Assembly (NCBI GenBank): GCA_030605085.1
Contig: JAUWBH010000139.1
Location: forward strand, 1 to 16,820
From: Promethearchaeota archaeon
GTDB taxonomy: Archaea; Asgardarchaeota; Lokiarchaeia; Sigynarchaeales; SOKP01
DNA length: 16,820 nt
Reading direction: 5' to 3'
In this document: positions 7,975 to 16,400 of the stretch, piece by piece
Position numbering within the stretch: position 1 is the first letter of the stretch
Layout: every line of letters starts with the position of its first letter
Translations under genes and position numbers: made by a program
Notes under the pieces: generated by a model
What the model was told of the DNA's origin: nothing
What the model saw: only the letters and a program-made list of their open reading frames with translations
Database searches by the model: none

Positions 7975-9156
7975 TTACATCACCTCTGGAATTAAAAGTA
8001 TAAAGTTGCTTCCCTTTGAATGGTCTCCATCAACTCTGTCTTCGATCCAGATTTTACCATCCATATTCTTAATTATTTTTGTTACAAGTGATAACCCCAA
8101 ACCCATTCCAGTTAAACCATAATCTTGCTTAGAACCTCTTAGAAAAATAGCTTTTTTCCTCGAATTCTCAATACCAATCCCATTGTCAAGAAATTCTAGT
8201 TTAGTGTAATTCTTATCAGATGTTTCATGAGAAATCCTGATTACTATTTCAACTCTGGAGTTTAGGTTATGCCTTACTGCATTAGCTAAAATATTTTCAA
8301 ATATATCTTGTAAGAGACTATTAGCGTGAACGAAAAATTTACGGTCATGAGCATCAATTTTAATTTCAATGGTTCGTCTATGATATGTATTCTTTAGATT
8401 GATAATCGACTTCTTTAATGGCTTACAGAGTTCCATTGATTGAGTAGGTATCGAGGAATCTTCCAACCTAGATAATTTACGAATATTTGAAATTAATTTA
8501 GCTCCCCTTGTAACATGTCGTTCTATTATTTCTGCTGCCTCTTCTAAATCTCTTTTATCATTTAATCTGAATTCATTTAAATTGCATATTTCCACTCCAG
8601 AGATAATTCCTTGAAGAATATTACTCATGTCATGAGTAAAAATATCTTTATAAAAATCTGCTCGAAGAAATGCTTGATGGAACTTTTCTTCAGATTTTTT
8701 CAATTTTTCCATAATTTTATGTCTTTCAATTGAATAATAAATAGAGCGTTCTAGGAGCATTCTATTTATATTCCCCTTTATTAAATAATCTTGAGCTCCT
8801 GATTTAACCGCTTCAATTGCTAGCATTAAATTATCTGTTCCAGTAAGAACTATTATAGGAATCTCATCAACCCTTTTTAAAATGCGTTCTATAGTATCTA
8901 TTCCATGACTATCGGGAAGAGACAAATCTAACAAAATTAAATGAAATTTATGTTGATTTAAATACTGAATTCCCGTAGATAAATCCTTCTGAACTATGAG
9001 TCTAATAGTAGTATTTTCTAAATCTTTTATCATTTCTTGTATTAACCGTATATCTCCAAGATTATCTTCGATTAATAATATATGAATAACATTCTCAGTG
9101 ATATCTTTTTTTCCTAAATTAAAATTCTGTCCGTACTCTCTACTTTTCTCAGCCAT
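7975..9156 (-). CDS. REC-histidine kinase with HDMSN-type core
   Basis: This 393-residue protein has a receiver domain (about 22-148: E30/D31, D77 in LLDLSLPDS, T105, K127). A short coil (KLKKSEEKFHQAF) leads to a compact kinase core. The phospho-acceptor is most likely H175 in FTHDMSNILQGI. This DHp box has neither the proline nor the R/E pattern of HELRTP or HDLQEP. The ATPase domain has N288 and N292, D324 in DNGIGIE and a GMGLGL loop (350-355). There is no sensor domain, so input presumably comes by phosphorylation of its own receiver, which would make it a relay or integrator (inference). The closest relative here is the truncated plus-strand gene at 1-516. It starts at an ATG 14 nt after the stop of the Rcp1-like gene, with no clear SD. 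It ends 2 nt before the CheY-like gene. Confidence 0.93.
   Translation of the reverse strand: MAEKSREYGQNFNLGKKDITENVIHILLIEDNLGDIRLIQEMIKDLENTTIRLIVQKDLSTGIQYLNQHKFHLILLDLSLPDSHGIDTIERILKRVDEIPIIVLTGTDNLMLAIEAVKSGAQDYLIKGNINRMLLERSIYYSIERHKIMEKLKKSEEKFHQAFLRADFYKDIFTHDMSNILQGIISGVEICNLNEFRLNDKRDLEEAAEIIERHVTRGAKLISNIRKLSRLEDSSIPTQSMELCKPLKKSIINLKNTYHRRTIEIKIDAHDRKFFVHANSLLQDIFENILANAVRHNLNSRVEIVIRISHETSDKNYTKLEFLDNGIGIENSRKKAIFLRGSKQDYGLTGMGLGLSLVTKIIKNMDGKIWIEDRVDGDHSKGSNFILLIPEVM
7979..7986 (-). promoter_or_regulatory. Strong Shine-Dalgarno site fixing a TTG start
   Basis: On the minus strand this reads GAGGTGAT, fully complementary to the conserved prokaryotic 16S rRNA 3' end, 6 nt before the TTG at 7972. 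It overlaps the last codons of the upstream kinase gene (its GTG ATG TAA end), the layout expected for translational coupling. Confidence 0.75.
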
Positions 9157-9170
9157 TTTTAATCATTAAA

Positions 9171-9647
9171 CTATAATTTTTTATCATTTTCTGCATTATA
9201 ATCGTGAACTGGTAATCTAACAATAGAAAACCAAAAGTACTCAATTGCTTTTACAACTTTGATAAATTGATTTATGTTAAGTGATTTTGAAATATAACAA
9301 TTTGCATGTAACTCGTAACTCTTGAGTATATCAATTTCTGCTTTAGAAGTAGTAAAAACTACAACTGGAATATGTTTTAATATTTTATCTTCTTTAATCT
9401 CAGCTAGTACTTCTCGTCCACCCTTTTTAGGCAAATTCAAGTCAAGTAGAATTATATCAGGAAGAGATTTATCTTTGAATTTTCCTTTCTTTTTTAAATA
9501 TTTAATTGCTTCTATTCCATCCTCTGCTATATTAATGCTATTGGCGATTTTACTCTCTTTAAATACCTCAATTGTTAAACGAATATCCCCCGGATTATCC
9601 TCTATTAATAAAATTTCAACTGGTCTTATATTCTTCTTAAAACCCAT
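9171..9647 (-). CDS. Stand-alone response regulator, Rcp1-like
   Basis: This is a 158-residue single receiver domain, paralogous to the regulator at 2881-3339 along its whole length. It has E16/D17 in [13 protein letters not shown], phospho-acceptor D69 in LLDLNLPKKGG, T99/T100 and K121. The Rcp1-style insertion (GKFKDKSLPD) and tail (YFWFSIVRLP) are present. One oddity is that the conserved Lys-Pro pair is K121-S122, so the usual cis-proline is lost. There is no output domain. It sits directly downstream of a Cph1-like kinase core (9703-10713), the same kinase-then-Rcp1 order as at 3459-5402/2881-3339. It lies 14 nt upstream of a REC-kinase, so it may link the two (inference). The ATG is supported by a GGAGAG Shine-Dalgarno site. 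Confidence 0.94.
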   Translation of the reverse strand: MGFKKNIRPVEILLIEDNPGDIRLTIEVFKESKIANSINIAEDGIEAIKYLKKKGKFKDKSLPDIILLDLNLPKKGGREVLAEIKEDKILKHIPVVVFTTSKAEIDILKSYELHANCYISKSLNINQFIKVVKAIEYFWFSIVRLPVHDYNAENDKKL

Positions 9648-9657
9648 TTTTGTTTAT

Positions 9658-9663
9658 CTCTCC
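9658..9663 (-). promoter_or_regulatory. Ribosome binding site for the 158-residue regulator
   Basis: On the minus strand this reads GGAGAG, about 10 nt before the ATG at 9647, and it supports that start. Confidence 0.55.
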
Positions 9664-9681
9664 ACAAATTTTTTAATAATT

Positions 9682-9695
9682 TATCACAAATGATA
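9682..9695 (-). repeat. Short inverted repeat in the gap before the Rcp1-like gene
   Basis: On the minus strand this reads TATCA-TTTG-TGATA, a perfect 5-bp stem with a 4-nt loop, in the 55-nt gap between two genes of the same orientation. It could be a small operator or a weak hairpin. No T-run follows it on the minus strand, so it is not a convincing terminator. Chance is a real possibility in AT-rich DNA. Confidence 0.25.
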
Positions 9696-9702
9696 GTTTT
9701 TA

Positions 9703-10713
9703 TTATTTAAATCTAAAATTACTATGTGAAACTGAATTTCTTGCTTGCTTTCTTTTTTTAATAGTAACGTGAAATGAAGAACCCTTCCCAAACTCCGAAT
9801 CTACCCAGATTTTACCACCATGTCGTTGAACAATTTTCTTACAAACAGCCAATCCAATTCCCGTTCCCCCATATTCACTTTTTTTATGTAACCGTTGAAA
9901 AATTATGAAAATGCGATCAAAAAATTTATTATCAATGCCAATTCCGTTATCTTTAACAGTAAAAATCCACTTGTTTGCTTTAGTCTCTGCTGTCACATGT
10001 ATTATAGGATCTTTTTCACCTCGAAATTTAATTCCGTTAGATATTAAGTTTTGAAATAGTTGTATCATTTGAGATTCATCTGCTTCAATAACAGGTAGTG
10101 GATCGTAAATAACCATACTGTGGGTTTCTTTTATCAATTGCCTAAAGTTATTTAGGACGTTCTCAATAACAACATTCATATCTACAATTTTAAAAGGTTT
10201 GCCACGAGAACCTACTCTGGAAAAAATTAATAAGTCATTAATTAAGTTCTGCATTCTGGTTGCACCATCCACAGCATAATTAATGAAATCATTTGCATCC
10301 TCATCCAATTTATCTTTATATCGATCTTGTAATAATTGCGTAAAACTTGCTACCATCCGTAATGGCTCTTGAAGGTCGTGAGACGCAACATACGCAAATT
10401 GCTCTAATTCAATATTTGAGTTTTTTAAATCCTTCATCGTTTTTTTTAGTTCTGCTTCAGCCTTCTTACGCTCCGTAATATCTAATACGAATGCAACACC
10501 TCTAACCGTAGATCCTGGCAATGTGCTTGCCCCTAAAATAATAGGTATTCGATGCCCATCTTTATGATAATATTCTTTTTCGATTGGTGATATATATCCA
10601 TTGGTAGCAAGTTCCTTTAAGAGTTTTTCATCTCTTTCAAGATATTCTGGAGGTGTCATGTCCTTCCAACTAACAATTCCGTTTAAAACCTCATCCTTTG
10701 TATATCCAACCAT
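9703..10713 (-). CDS. Histidine kinase fragment: truncated PAS-HisKA-HATPase (3' part of a split gene)
   Basis: This 336-residue frame begins inside a PAS domain. The same frame is open for 15 more codons upstream (NPEGEITDANKAFLD) to the TAA at 10759-10761, and beyond it continues into the gene at 10759-12690. The PAS remainder (1-93) ends in VLDITERK. The kinase core has H126 in SHDLQEPLRM, then N236, a DNGIGID box, and GTGIGL. The core closely matches the kinases at 3459-5402 and 5474-7531. The C-terminal tail (KRKQARNSVSHSNFRFK) is unlike either. The ATG at 10713 has no SD and sits after the first PAS strands, so it is unlikely to be an original start. If the TAA is real, this is either the silent remnant of a broken kinase or a fragment made by reinitiation. 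The catalytic residues remain intact. Confidence 0.8.
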   Translation of the reverse strand: MVGYTKDEVLNGIVSWKDMTPPEYLERDEKLLKELATNGYISPIEKEYYHKDGHRIPIILGASTLPGSTVRGVAFVLDITERKKAEAELKKTMKDLKNSNIELEQFAYVASHDLQEPLRMVASFTQLLQDRYKDKLDEDANDFINYAVDGATRMQNLINDLLIFSRVGSRGKPFKIVDMNVVIENVLNNFRQLIKETHSMVIYDPLPVIEADESQMIQLFQNLISNGIKFRGEKDPIIHVTAETKANKWIFTVKDNGIGIDNKFFDRIFIIFQRLHKKSEYGGTGIGLAVCKKIVQRHGGKIWVDSEFGKGSSFHVTIKKRKQARNSVSHSNFRFK

Positions 10714-10758
10714 ATCAAGAAATGCCTTATTTGCATCAGTAATCTCACCTTCTGGGTT

Positions 10759-10761
10759 TTA
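10759..10761 (-). other. In-frame TAA interrupting a REC-PAS5-kinase gene
   Basis: The TAA sits in the middle of a PAS domain whose two halves are in the same frame on either side. The paralogous PAS in the large kinase has TGG (Trp) at the aligned codon, 15037-15039, with no gap between the sequences. Neighbouring genes use TAA, TAG and TGA as ordinary stops, so a changed genetic code is not indicated, and TAA is not the pyrrolysine codon. Confidence 0.85.
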
Positions 10762-12690
10762 AAATAAGGTACCGATTAATTTGGACTCAAAAACACCCCT
10801 AAATTTAGCCTCACTATACTTAATCAAATCTTCCACCTTCCTGCGCTCGGTGATATCTCTCGTAATAACTAAAACTTGATTAACATGACCTTCCTTAAAA
10901 AGCGATATTCTACGCGTTTCAGTAATGATTTCTTTACCATTTATAAGTGTGCTCCCTTCAGTATATTGAATTTCTCCAGTATCGAAAATTTGCTTATATT
11001 CCTTACGAATTTCATTTGGTAGGAATGGAAACGCTTCGAAAATAGTTTGACCTATAATAACCTTTTCAATACCCAAATCTTCGAGCCAGATCTCTAAGGC
11101 AGGATTGATCAGAAGAATCTTTAAATCTCTGTTCACGACATATAGAGGATCGGCTAAAGAATTTATCATAGTTCGATAAAGCTCTTCAGATTCTCTGATT
11201 TTTTGCTTAAATTTTTTCTTTTCGGTAACATCTTGAAACATAACTAAAATGTATGATTTCTCAGCTACTTTAACTTGAATCGGGAATACATTAACCCAAA
11301 TCATTTTTCCATCTTTTTTATACATTTGTATTTCAGATTGTTCTGGAACCCCTGTATTTAGATATTTAGAGAAACTCTTTGCTAAAATGAGTTTTGTGTC
11401 AGGATGAATGTTATCAAATTTTAAAGAATCACCCCCTAAAAGCTCTTCTTTGGTATATCCAAATAAAACCTCCGCTGAAGTATTGCAATCTTCAATTGTA
11501 AGCTCAAAATCAACTAATAATATCGCCATAGGGGTTTTTTCGAATAGGCTCTTGTATTTTTCTTGGGATTCTTTTAACCTTTGTTCTGCCTTCTTGCGCT
11601 TAGTGATGTCTTTTCCATACACATTTGCATACTCTTCTTCACTTATGGGGGTAACATCAAGGGAAAAAATGTGATTATTTAATGTTATTTCTGTAGAAGT
11701 ATTTTTATTTGCATTAAGTGTTTCAATAATGATTTCTTTGAGCACAGCTGGAACTTCACTACCTTTATGAGTATTAAATATTTTTTCACCTTGCTTATTC
11801 GTGTAAATGACTTTACCCTTTGTCACTCTTAAAATAGGGTTTGGATTCTCAGAAGGGAATTTAGCTAAATTAACAATTTCAACTTCCGCCTTCCTACTTT
11901 TAGTAATATCTCGGTTGATCACCACCACTCCTTGAATTTTTCCCGAATTATCTTTAATTAAAGTTGCGGATGAAAATATGTTAAGCATAGTATTATCTTT
12001 CTTTTTCTGAATAATTTCACCTCTCCAAAATCCCTTTTCAAAAATATGCTCTCTAACTTTCTCATTTTGAGCGTAAGGGGCTTCTTCGGGAATTATTTCT
12101 GACATTGCTTTACCAATTATCTCGTCTGATTTCCAACCATACATAATTTCTGCTGCTTTGTTCCATGACTTAATAGTAAGGTTGATATCTGTGGATATTA
12201 TGGCATCTGAAACGTTTTCAACAAGCATTGCCTGATAATGTAGTTCTTGCTCTAAATTCTTTTTCTCTGCAGTTAAACGCTGTCTTTCAAAAATACTATT
12301 GATTTTATTTAGGACATCATCTAGATTCAATGGCTTTATTATATAAGCCGACGCACCTTCGTTTAACGCGCGTATCACGGTTTCAAGAGAACTATAAGCG
12401 GTCATCATAATTGTTTCCATATCGGGATGTATTTTTTTCAACGGTACAAGTAGCTCTATCCCTTCAATATCGGAAAGCTTGATGTCAAGAAGAGCCAAAT
12501 TAAAACTTTTTTGCTGCGCCATCTCTAACGCTTCATGTCCAGTTCCTACCGTTTCCACATTATAACCTTTTTTATTAAATATAAAAGCCAAAGTCTTACG
12601 GGTGCTTTCATCGTCATCAACAATCAGTATATTCTCTTTTTTGGGAATAACATTATTTTTCTTAATCATTATGTTCTCTTTAGATTCCAA
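10759..12690 (-). CDS. REC-PAS4 sensor protein without kinase core (5' part of a split hybrid kinase)
   Basis: This 643-residue frame has a receiver domain (about 18-135: D25/D26/D27, phospho-acceptor D69 in LLDIKLSD, T97, K119-P120). Four PAS domains follow (about 150-265, 270-365, 375-490 and 500-615), with DIT(K/E)(S/R)RK-type ends. It stops 25 residues into a fifth PAS domain (FESKLIGTLF then TAA). The missing PAS half and the kinase core follow in the same frame at 9703-10758. Together they make a 995-codon REC-PAS5-HisKA-HATPase gene. As written, the protein has no catalytic domain. The start is TTG at 12690, supported by GGAGG 10 nt upstream. An ATG seven codons in (12669) is a weaker alternative. 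The gene lies 29 nt after the REC-REC gene. The receiver has Ser where LPD is usual. Confidence 0.85.
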   Translation of the reverse strand: MESKENIMIKKNNVIPKKENILIVDDDESTRKTLAFIFNKKGYNVETVGTGHEALEMAQQKSFNLALLDIKLSDIEGIELLVPLKKIHPDMETIMMTAYSSLETVIRALNEGASAYIIKPLNLDDVLNKINSIFERQRLTAEKKNLEQELHYQAMLVENVSDAIISTDINLTIKSWNKAAEIMYGWKSDEIIGKAMSEIIPEEAPYAQNEKVREHIFEKGFWRGEIIQKKKDNTMLNIFSSATLIKDNSGKIQGVVVINRDITKSRKAEVEIVNLAKFPSENPNPILRVTKGKVIYTNKQGEKIFNTHKGSEVPAVLKEIIIETLNANKNTSTEITLNNHIFSLDVTPISEEEYANVYGKDITKRKKAEQRLKESQEKYKSLFEKTPMAILLVDFELTIEDCNTSAEVLFGYTKEELLGGDSLKFDNIHPDTKLILAKSFSKYLNTGVPEQSEIQMYKKDGKMIWVNVFPIQVKVAEKSYILVMFQDVTEKKKFKQKIRESEELYRTMINSLADPLYVVNRDLKILLINPALEIWLEDLGIEKVIIGQTIFEAFPFLPNEIRKEYKQIFDTGEIQYTEGSTLINGKEIITETRRISLFKEGHVNQVLVITRDITERRKVEDLIKYSEAKFRGVFESKLIGTLF

Positions 12691-12700
12691 TCCTTACTTT

Positions 12701-12705
12701 CCTCC
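12701..12705 (-). promoter_or_regulatory. Ribosome binding site for the REC-PAS protein
   Basis: On the minus strand this reads GGAGG, 10 nt before the TTG at 12690. It supports the TTG over the internal ATG at 12669, which has only a weak GAG upstream. Confidence 0.55.
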
Positions 12706-12719
12706 AATGATTCGGCTTT

Positions 12720-13403
12720 CTATTTTTTTGTTAAAATTTCGTTAATTAATACAAGCATATCTTCGATATTTATTGGCTTAGTAAGACATGTATAGGCGCT
12801 ATTATTCATCGCTTCTTGGACTAAGTCGTCCATTTCCTGATGGTAAGCTGTTATTACAATTGCAATTAATTTAGGATTTATCTTTTTAAGTTCTAAATAA
12901 GTCTCCAGACCGTTTAAAGTCGGTAGCTTCATGTCGATAAAAATGATATCAAAAAATTTCTCCTTCGCTTTTGTGATGGCATCCTCACCGGTATTAGAAA
13001 TGACTACATCATAGCCTTTCTTGGTTAAAACATTTTCTATAATCTTACAAGTCCCTGGATCGTCATCAACGATCAAAATTAATCCCCCTTGTTTAGTATC
13101 TTTGGATTCTTCTATAAGAGAGAAAATTTTTTCAAAATCTAAGGGTTTATAAATAACCCCATAAGCTCCTTCCTTAAGTGCGTCTTGAATTAAATCTTCA
13201 ACGGCATAAGCAGTCATCATTATTATTATTATTTTTTCATTAATTTCTTTAATTTTTTTATAGGTTTCCACACCGTTTAGTACCGGCATTTTAATGTCCA
13301 TAAAGATTATATCAAAGAACTCCTCTTTAACTGTGTCAATAGCCTCAAAACCATCATTCGCAATCGAAACTTCGTATCCTTTGCGTTTTAAGACGAGAGA
13401 CAT
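12720..13403 (-). CDS. Tandem receiver protein (REC-REC), first receiver extends upstream of any standard start
   Basis: From the ATG at 13403 this reads 227 residues. Receiver 1 has D36 in FMDIKMP, T64 and K86-P87. Receiver 2 (about 107-225) has D113/D114/D115 in LILIVDDD, D157 in FIDMKLP, T185 and K209-P210. The ATG is almost certainly not the true N-terminus. The frame stays open upstream and encodes the missing first strand and acidic pair of receiver 1 (KAKILIVDDNLSLCK, 13404-13451). No ATG, GTG or TTG occurs in that extension before the stop at 13494-13496. Either a rare start is used (for example ACG at 13460, 10 nt after GGAG), or the region is frameshifted and once formed the C-terminus of the large kinase just upstream. 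There is no output domain. Two receivers in one chain suit a phosphorelay or phosphate-sink role (inference). Confidence 0.82.
   Translation of the reverse strand: MSLVLKRKGYEVSIANDGFEAIDTVKEEFFDIIFMDIKMPVLNGVETYKKIKEINEKIIIIMMTAYAVEDLIQDALKEGAYGVIYKPLDFEKIFSLIEESKDTKQGGLILIVDDDPGTCKIIENVLTKKGYDVVISNTGEDAITKAKEKFFDIIFIDMKLPTLNGLETYLELKKINPKLIAIVITAYHQEMDDLVQEAMNNSAYTCLTKPINIEDMLVLINEILTKK
13219..13233. repeat. (ATT)5 trinucleotide run inside the REC-REC gene
   Basis: There are five tandem ATT units on the plus strand. On the minus strand they belong to a run of ATA isoleucine codons in the hydrophobic strand before the switch threonine of receiver 1 (IIIIMMTAY). The run fits the receiver fold and is probably selected protein sequence, though it is prone to slippage. 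Confidence 0.5.
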
Positions 13404-13461
13404 GGTTTTGCAAAGGCTGAGATTATCGTCAACAATTAAAATTTTAGCTTTTTCTGTCGTG

Positions 13462-16400
13462 TTATATCGTCTCCATTCTTTTAATCGGTAATTTTATCAT
13501 AAAAATACTACCTTTTCCAAGCTCACTTTTTGCTTCAATACTACCTCCGTGTTTCTCTACTATAGTTTTACATATAGCTAACCCTAAACCTATGCCTTTA
13601 GCTTTCGTTGTAAAGAGAGGTTTAAATATTTTCTCTAAGTTCTCTTCAGAGATGCCCTCTCCCGAGTCAATGATAGAAATGGCAAGATAATCTTGATTTT
13701 GGAGTTCAGATTTAACTGTTAACTGGCCCCCCTTAGACATCGCTTGAGTAGCGTTTAAGATAATATTCCCGAAGACTTGTTTTAGTTGGTCGGGGTCGGC
13801 TAAAACGAATGGTAAAGACTTACCTAGTTTGTCAATTAATTCAACATTTCCGGGTATAGTAGAACGAGATAATACTTCTCGAATAACATTGTTAATCTCA
13901 ACCTTCCGTATAATAAGGGATTTCGGGCGAGCGAACCCTAAAAGGCTATTAATTATTTTTTCAGATGAATTTACTTCCCGCTCTAATATTTCTAAGGTTT
14001 CCTTTACTTCCGGCTCTGGTTCTTCTATAACCATGTTGAGGAAGTATGTAGCGTTCTTGATAGCTCCTAAAGGGTTGCGAAGTTCATGACCTACTCCCCC
14101 AGCAAGTTGTCCCAGTACAGCAAGTCTCTCCTTGCTAATTAATTCGTCTTGGATGTCTTGAATTAGCTTCGTGCGTTGTTTAACTGTTTCCTCTAGGTTT
14201 TCTGAATATATTTTCAGTTTCCTTTCGGCAATTTTTCTTTTTTTTTCTTCTACATCTCTCTGTAGCCTTGCATTTAGAATAGGAGCTAATTGTTTTGAAA
14301 TCATATCCATTAATCGGATATCTAATTCTGTGTAATTTGTTTCTTTATTCGCAATTTGAATAAGCCCGATGACTTTCCCTTTATGAATAATAGGAGTACT
14401 AACATTTCTGGTTATAATAACGTGTCCTTTAGGTGTAAGTGAAGAACTCTCGTTAGAGAAGAGAGTTTTTTTCGTTTTAATAGCGCGAGGCCAAATGCTA
14501 TCTCCCCATGTATCGCGAGGGAACACAATGGCTTTATCTGAAACTAGACAATCCTCCCAGATATGTCTTGTCATTGATGGTATTACTAAAGCGCCGTTCT
14601 CGTCAATATAACCAAATGTTCCATACTTACTCTCCATAACCTCTAAAATTAATTTTAAAACTTCATTATAGATATCCTCATCTGGAACGGTCAAAAATAC
14701 ATCAGATATTCCATTTTTAATGCTAAGAGTCTTCTCAGTTAATTTGCGCTCCGTAATATCTAATACAAATGCCACACCCATTAAAGTCGGTCCAGGAATT
14801 GTTGCAGCTCCTACCAAAATTGGAATTCGAGTTCCATCCTTATGATAATATTCTTTCTCGATAGGGGTCATTGCTCCCGTAGTAGCAATTTCCTCTAAAA
14901 CTTTATTATCTTGTTCTGCATATTCCGGCGGTGTCATATCACTCCATCGTACAGCTCCAGAAAGAACTTCATTCCTAGTATATCCAACTATATCAAGAAA
15001 TGTATCATTGGCATCGGTAATATCGCCATCCGCATTCCAAAATAGCGTGCCAATCATTTTTGATTCAAAAATCCTCCTGAACCGTTCTTCACTCTCCCGT
15101 AACTTATCTTCAGCCCTTCGATACATCATAACCTCTATCATCGCAATAGATAAAGCTTCAATAGCTTCTTTATCGTGCTTATTGAACTCTCCCGGTTTAT
15201 TCCCTAAGCCAATCTGTCCAATTATTTTTCCTTTATATTTAAACGGTACCACAAGCAAGCAAGTGATTTTTGGATGACCTTTGGGAGTTCCCACGCTGTC
15301 AGGATGGTTTGATGGATCGTTAAAAATACGAGATTTACCATCTTTTAATGGCAGGAATTGCATTCCGCGAATCTCCATACCTTTTATTATCTTCATGGCA
15401 TCGGAATCTGGCATTTTACACGCATCCCAATCTGGATTACTAATAGCGTAGGAATCGAATTTTCCATCTTTATTCACCTCACCGAAGAATCCAAACTTAG
15501 CCCCAGATAATTCCTGAGCCACTTCAAGGCAGATTTGTCCTAATTCTTCTTCAGTTTCAGTTGTAAATGCTTTTTCAAATACTTTATTAATTGATTTCAT
15601 TATGTGTGTTTGACTTAGAATTTTCTGTTCCGCCTTCTTACGCTCGGTAATATCCATAAGGGATCCTTCAAACCATCCTTTTTCAGGCATCAAATTTCCC
15701 GAGATTAGCACTGTCTTAATCTCATCACTAGCGGCTTTGAGTCGTATCTCATAATCTCGCACATATCCATCCTTTCTGAGCTTACGTATCATCTCGTCCC
15801 GGTTCGCTGGGTTTTCCCATCGGATGAATGCGGGATTAGAGAATATCTCTTCCTTAGTGATCCCGAGAATCTTCGAGATCTTCTGATTGACTGTTAAGAC
15901 CTTTGAGCCATCTAGTGTTGAACAATACATACCCACTTCAGCGTTCTCGAATAAACTTCGGTATTGTTCCTCTGATTTTTTTAATGCGTCCTCCACTTGC
16001 TTACGATTGGTAATATCAGCTACTATGATAAGAAGCCCCTCCGGAGCGGGGTAAACTTGTACTTCATACCAAATCTTCCGCCCATCTGGAAAGGCAAATT
16101 CGTCAACAGCAGTGGCTGGTTCACCAGTCTCCAATACCTGCTTATAAGTCTTACCGAAGGTTAAGTCTTCTACGCCTGGGAAAAGATCGGTCATCTTGTT
16201 CCCTATTAGTTTTTCCTTCGGCATTTGAACCATACGGGCAACTTCATTGTTAACCAAAAGATAGCGCCATTCCCGATCAATGATGAGAACACCATCGGTG
16301 AGGGTCTCTAATAAATAGTCGTATTTCTCTCTTTCTCGAAGAGCCTCCTCTGCACGCCTGCGCTCAGAAATGTCTCTGAAAATTAAGACAACACCTAAGA

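Noticed and set aside
9322..9693. 123-codon open frame on the plus strand
   Set aside because: It lies almost wholly opposite the well-supported Rcp1-like regulator and shows no recognisable domain. It is a shadow frame.
10759..10761. Recoding of the in-frame stop as pyrrolysine or selenocysteine
   Set aside because: The codon is TAA, not TAG or TGA, and neighbouring genes end at TAA, TAG and TGA.
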